Assembly (NCBI GenBank): GCA_026826555.1
Contig: JAKSZT010038599.1
Span: 1,415,066 to 1,479,065, forward strand
Length of the DNA: 64,000 nt
Direction: 5' to 3'
From: Tolypeutes matacus
Taxonomy: Eukaryota; Chordata; Mammalia; Cingulata; Chlamyphoridae
Shown: piece by piece, positions 60,686-64,000 of the stretch
Position numbering within the stretch: the first letter of the stretch is position 1
How the letters are laid out: each line of letters starts with the position of its first letter
Program-made: the position numbers and the translations under genes
The notes under the pieces: model-generated
Told to the model about the DNA's origin: nothing
What the model saw: only the letters and a program-made list of their open reading frames with translations
The model's database searches: none

Positions 60686-60885
60686 AATTAAACGCTCTCC
60701 ATTCAACTCCAATGGGAGAAGAGCAACTGGAAGCAGGTGCCTGATTTCTTCTGGACTCCCCACTACGTGCATTTTACCCTTGCTGATTTTAATTTGTATA
60801 CTGCCACTGTAATAAATTGTAACCATGAATATGACAGCTTTCATGATTTCTGAGTCCTTCTAGCAAATCCTTGCACCTAAGTGTA
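60686..60885 (+). repeat. Possible ERV LTR fragment
   Basis: 'ccttgctgattttaatttgt', 'ccactgtaataaattgtaac', 'catgaatatgacagctttca' and 'ctgagtccttctagcaaatc' resemble the AATAAA-to-end portion of an ERV LTR. Family unknown to me. Confidence 0.35.
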
Positions 60886-61205
60886 TCCTTTTAATCCCTT
60901 ATAAAACATGTTTGGAATGAATGCTTTTCTAATATTTTATTTTATCAATTATCTTCACATTTACTTCCACAGGATCTAGTTATCATCAGTTCTTGGGGCT
61001 CATGAAAATTCTGAGGTGCATGTTAGATTCTTTCTCAATTTTCACCATTTGTTGATTAGAATTTAACTTTCCTGGAACTACTAAATAAGAAATAATTTCT
61101 AGTGTCTTCCATCTTCTAGTATTTTTTTATTATTATCTTCTCCATTGTTTTATTTATCCTTGGAGATGTATACCTTTTAAAATATATCTAACTGTCATTG
61201 TAGTA
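60886..61205. other. Unannotated sequence
   Basis: No gene or named repeat. Confidence 0.4.
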
Positions 61206-61207
61206 AG

Positions 61208-61637
61208 TGTTAGGAATTGAGTCATGTCTCCCTCAAAAGGTATGTTCATGTCCTAATCTCTGATCCTGGGTGCGAAACCATTTGTAAATAGGACATTTGA
61301 AGAAGTTATTAGTTAAGTTGTGCCCAAACTGAATGAGGGTGGGCCTTAACCTAATATGGCTGAAGTCCTTATAAACTAATGAAATTGGACACAGAAGAGG
61401 AAGCCTGTGGAAGAAGCAGGAAGCCAGTGGAAACCAGAGCAGAAAAGACAAGGCATTGTCATATGTGTCACCATGTGATAAAAAAGTTAGGAACCTCAAA
61501 GATTGCCATTCAGCCTGAAGATATTGACTCTGGGAGAAAGCAAGCCTTCTAGCTTCTGAAATCATGAGCCAATAAATTCCTGTGGTTAAGCTAACTCATT
61601 GTATCGTATTTGTTTTAGGAGACAGGAAACTAAGACA
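61208..61637 (+). repeat. MaLR-type solo LTR, older subfamily
   Basis: 'tgttaggaattgagtcatgt', 'ggtgggccttaacctaatat', 'gagccaataaattcctgtgg', end '...ggaaactaagaca'. No clean target duplication. The minus frame 61233-61565 is LTR sequence. Confidence 0.82.
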
Positions 61638-61690
61638 GTGGTGTTTAGTAAATTCATAAAGATGAATATTTGTTCAATACACTGTTATCT

Positions 61691-62232
61691 TGGTTTGCCA
61701 CAGGGCTGCCTATGCAAAGTACCTGAAATGTGTTGGCTTTTATAATGGGGATTTATTTGGGGTAACAGCTTACAGTACTGAGGCCACGGAATGTCCAAAT
61801 CAAGGCACCATTAGAGATGCTTTCTCACCAAATTCAGCTACTGATGATGCTGGTGTCCTGCCACATGGTGATCAGGCAAACATGGCTGGGCTAGCTCCTC
61901 AGCCTTGAGATGCTCTATGGGCCCAGCCCCTCAGAGGCCTCTTTCTGTGCCTCTGTGCTCTGCTGGTTCCAGACTCCAGGACCTCTCTCAGCCCCTCAGG
62001 GGTCTCTGTTTTCCTGAAGTCCTCTCTCACACATGGCATGATCGATATAATATTGTGGCTACATTTCTCTCTGTGTCTCTCTATATCAGACCCAGCAAAG
62101 GGGTGGAGATCCAAGCTAGCTCATGCCTCACTAACTTAGTCCAATCAAAAGAGTCTCACATCCACAGGAATGTATTAAAGAAATAGAATCTTTTTCTTTT
62201 GGGGATTCATTAAAGAACTTCAAACTGCCACA
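61691..62232 (-). repeat. MaLR-type LTR, antisense
   Basis: 'tggtttgccacagggctgcc', 'gttggcttttataatgggga', 'tgtccaaatcaaggcaccat', 'tcacatccacaggaatgtat' and '...caaactgccaca', with TG...CA ends when read reversed. Frames inside are not genes. Confidence 0.85.
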
Positions 62233-62339
62233 ATCATCTTTAACCTAAAGTCATTTTTACTTTATGATTTAAAAATACAAATACATTTTAAAAACTCTTA
62301 TTAATATTTAATATACAGATTAAAGCAGGGACCTTCATT

Positions 62340-62445
62340 TGCTCTGAATGTCAGACTGTGATATATTACATTTGGTATAAGAATCATCTGGAGGGAAATA
62401 GCCAGTTGCAGGTTTTAGAGCATCAGAGAATAGGACCTATCTTCC
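62340..62445 (+). repeat. Possible MER5-like hAT remnant
   Basis: 'taagaatcatctggagggaa' resembles the body of MER5-type elements, but neither terminal repeat is clear. Confidence 0.3.
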
Positions 62446-63126
62446 TTCATTTGTTCTAATAATTAATTTCTGTTTACTCATGCTCTAAGTCACTGATAGT
62501 TTATAATAGTTTAGAGGGCAAAAATATTACTATATTGGAATTTCTCTTGAGATTGAAAATGATCATGACATTTAAAATTTTTTACCACTTCAAAATTCTA
62601 TAATTTCTTCTTTTAAGTTGTCAAAGATTGATGAGGTATTACGTTTCCTTTCTAAAAAGACTAATGTACCAAATGTGTCAATCTTCTCTGTGATGCCAAG
62701 GGTCCCTCATTAATACTTTTCTCAACATTAATTAGAAATGCTTTTGACTCTGCCAGAGGAATCAGATTTAAAATAATGTAAATAAAATAGGGCTTATTGG
62801 AGGAATGCATCTGCTTGAAATGGTTTAGCTCTCAACGAGATGTATGTGACACAAACACTTTTACTATTTCTGCTTCTGTTATTAATGTGGGAACTTTTGT
62901 CCTACCTTCTTTCTGTAGCATCATGACAAGATCTTTGCTGTGTTTTTACATTCACATTTGGTTCTGGGCCTAAAGAAAAAACAAAAACAATAATTCCTTT
63001 CATGAGGAAGCTTTGTTTTGTTGATTGTTTTATCTATCTATTATCATTTTTGAAGTAGAGGGAAGGAAGTGAAAGAAAACTTATCCTTATATCTCACTGA
63101 CTAGAATTGGCAATATATCTAATTTA
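62446..63126. other. Unannotated sequence, not obviously repeat-derived
   Basis: No gene or named repeat. The stretch 62690-62900 is complex, mixed-composition sequence without repeat hallmarks and could be ordinary unique or conserved non-coding DNA. Confidence 0.35.
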
Positions 63127-63235
63127 CAACGCACGGCGTGGTTAGCTGACCCAGCGAGCACAAGCAGCAAGGGGGGGATAAATGAATAAATAAATAAAAA
63201 TCTTTAAAAAACAAAAAACAAACAAACAAAAAACA
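63127..63235 (+). repeat. 3' end of a longer xenarthran SINE, 5'-truncated
   Basis: 'gtggttagctgacccagcga', 'gcacaagcagcaaggggggg', then '(aaat)n' and a long 'acaaaaaacaaacaaac' tail. This body is absent from the short SINEs elsewhere in the window and resembles the distal part of the longer armadillo-type (DAS) SINE. Confidence 0.65.
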
Positions 63236-64000
63236 ACATAAGTGAGATTGCCATAACTTTTCTAGAACAATCATGGCTTAACCACTGGACTAGGTGTCTC
63301 CCCTTCCTGAAATCAAGGAATGCCCAACCACTCTCAAAACAAATTGTGATTGTATAAAGAGAAAAAGTGATGATTAACTGCTGGGGAGATAAAAAACCAA
63401 TGTATATTATAACATAGTTTTGAAAGAAAGTATATCTTAATCTGCTTATTCAGACAAATACAACGATTTAACAGTTATGTAAAATATATTGAAAATGTGT
63501 TTTAAATCTTTCATTAGGGGATTTTGTTGACAACAATTAAGTATGCACTTCATATCCAAATATTTATAAAAATATGAAAATTTTCAAAATACAAAATATC
63601 CCAATAAAAAATATACCTGATTAACATCAGGAATTATGGAAAATATGTAACCAACTAGAAAAAATAAATTAACTTAATAATAGTGGACTGGATATAAAAA
63701 AGAATCATGATTTAATAAACACAGCCAAACAATTTACTTTTATTTGTATTTACATATCTTTTTGAATTATGTTTTTCATCTCTGACATTCATTACAACAA
63801 ATATTGAAAGAAATTGATCTTAGATTTAGACTTTTGAGTTCTTTTATCATAAAACATTAAAATAAGATTTTAAATAACAAAGAACAATTCAATCAAAATT
63901 ATGCTCTAACATGTGTTATAAATACTTAAATAGACTTATAAACTATCTATATTTTGATAACAATATTGTTTGAGTAAGAAATATTTTTAATCCATTAACA
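63236..64000. other. Unannotated AT-rich sequence
   Basis: No gene or named repeat to the end of the window. Confidence 0.4.

Noticed and set aside
60534..60844. Opposed 92- and 74-codon frames
   Set aside because: They overlap a probable ERV LTR fragment and show no protein similarity.
61690..62186. Three overlapping frames on both strands
   Set aside because: All derive from an antisense MaLR LTR.

Overview
The window is mammalian nuclear DNA: AT-rich, packed with interspersed repeats, and without any multi-exon protein-coding gene that I can recognise. The repeats point to a xenarthran, most likely a sloth or anteater (Pilosa). Evidence: short tRNA-derived SINEs with a 'gtggctcagtggttgag' head and a '(aaat)n' tail, a set of MaLR-type LTRs starting 'tgtggtggtttgaag' and ending near 'aaactaaaaca', MLT2-like LTRs starting 'tgatggttaggct', and an L1 lineage with a long non-coding 3' UTR. 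MIR, L2, MLT1 and old L1M remnants are the shared placental background. The organism call is inference from repeat style, not from an alignment.

Layout. 1-640: possible retroviral TM scrap and two SINEs in tandem inside one target duplication. 1080-2880: decayed endogenous retrovirus env and 3' LTR. 4167-4376: two antisense SINEs. 5040-6322: truncated L1. 9107-9851: RPL10 processed pseudogene with a nested SINE, both bounded by target duplications. 10060-11690: L1 5' and 3' ends either side of a 400-base N gap. 12425-15360: three LTRs. 16590-23205: two adjacent plus-strand L1s, both internally deleted. 23207-25110: MLT1 inside L1M, then MIR and L2 scraps. 28411-30789: ERVL-type provirus with gag remnants but no pol. 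31000-36860: antisense old L1 blocks carrying an LTR and a hAT transposon. 37485-39910: complete minus-strand MaLR provirus. 41192-62232: scattered solo LTRs, L1 ends, MIR/L2 and one SINE. 63127-63235: 3' end of a longer SINE class.

The only recognisable host coding homology is the RPL10 retrocopy, which is broken. The retroelements are unconnected insertions of different ages, and several are nested, giving a relative chronology (L1M older than hAT, MIR older than SINE, RPL10 copy older than its SINE, MLT1 older than the xenarthran LTR). I found no tRNA, rRNA, snRNA, CRISPR or operon structure, and no new biological system. The most useful leads are the RT-less but endonuclease-containing L1, an apparently A-to-G-shifted L1 3' UTR, the unexplained 5' segment of the RPL10 retrocopy, the dimeric SINE insertion and a perfect 21-bp inverted repeat.
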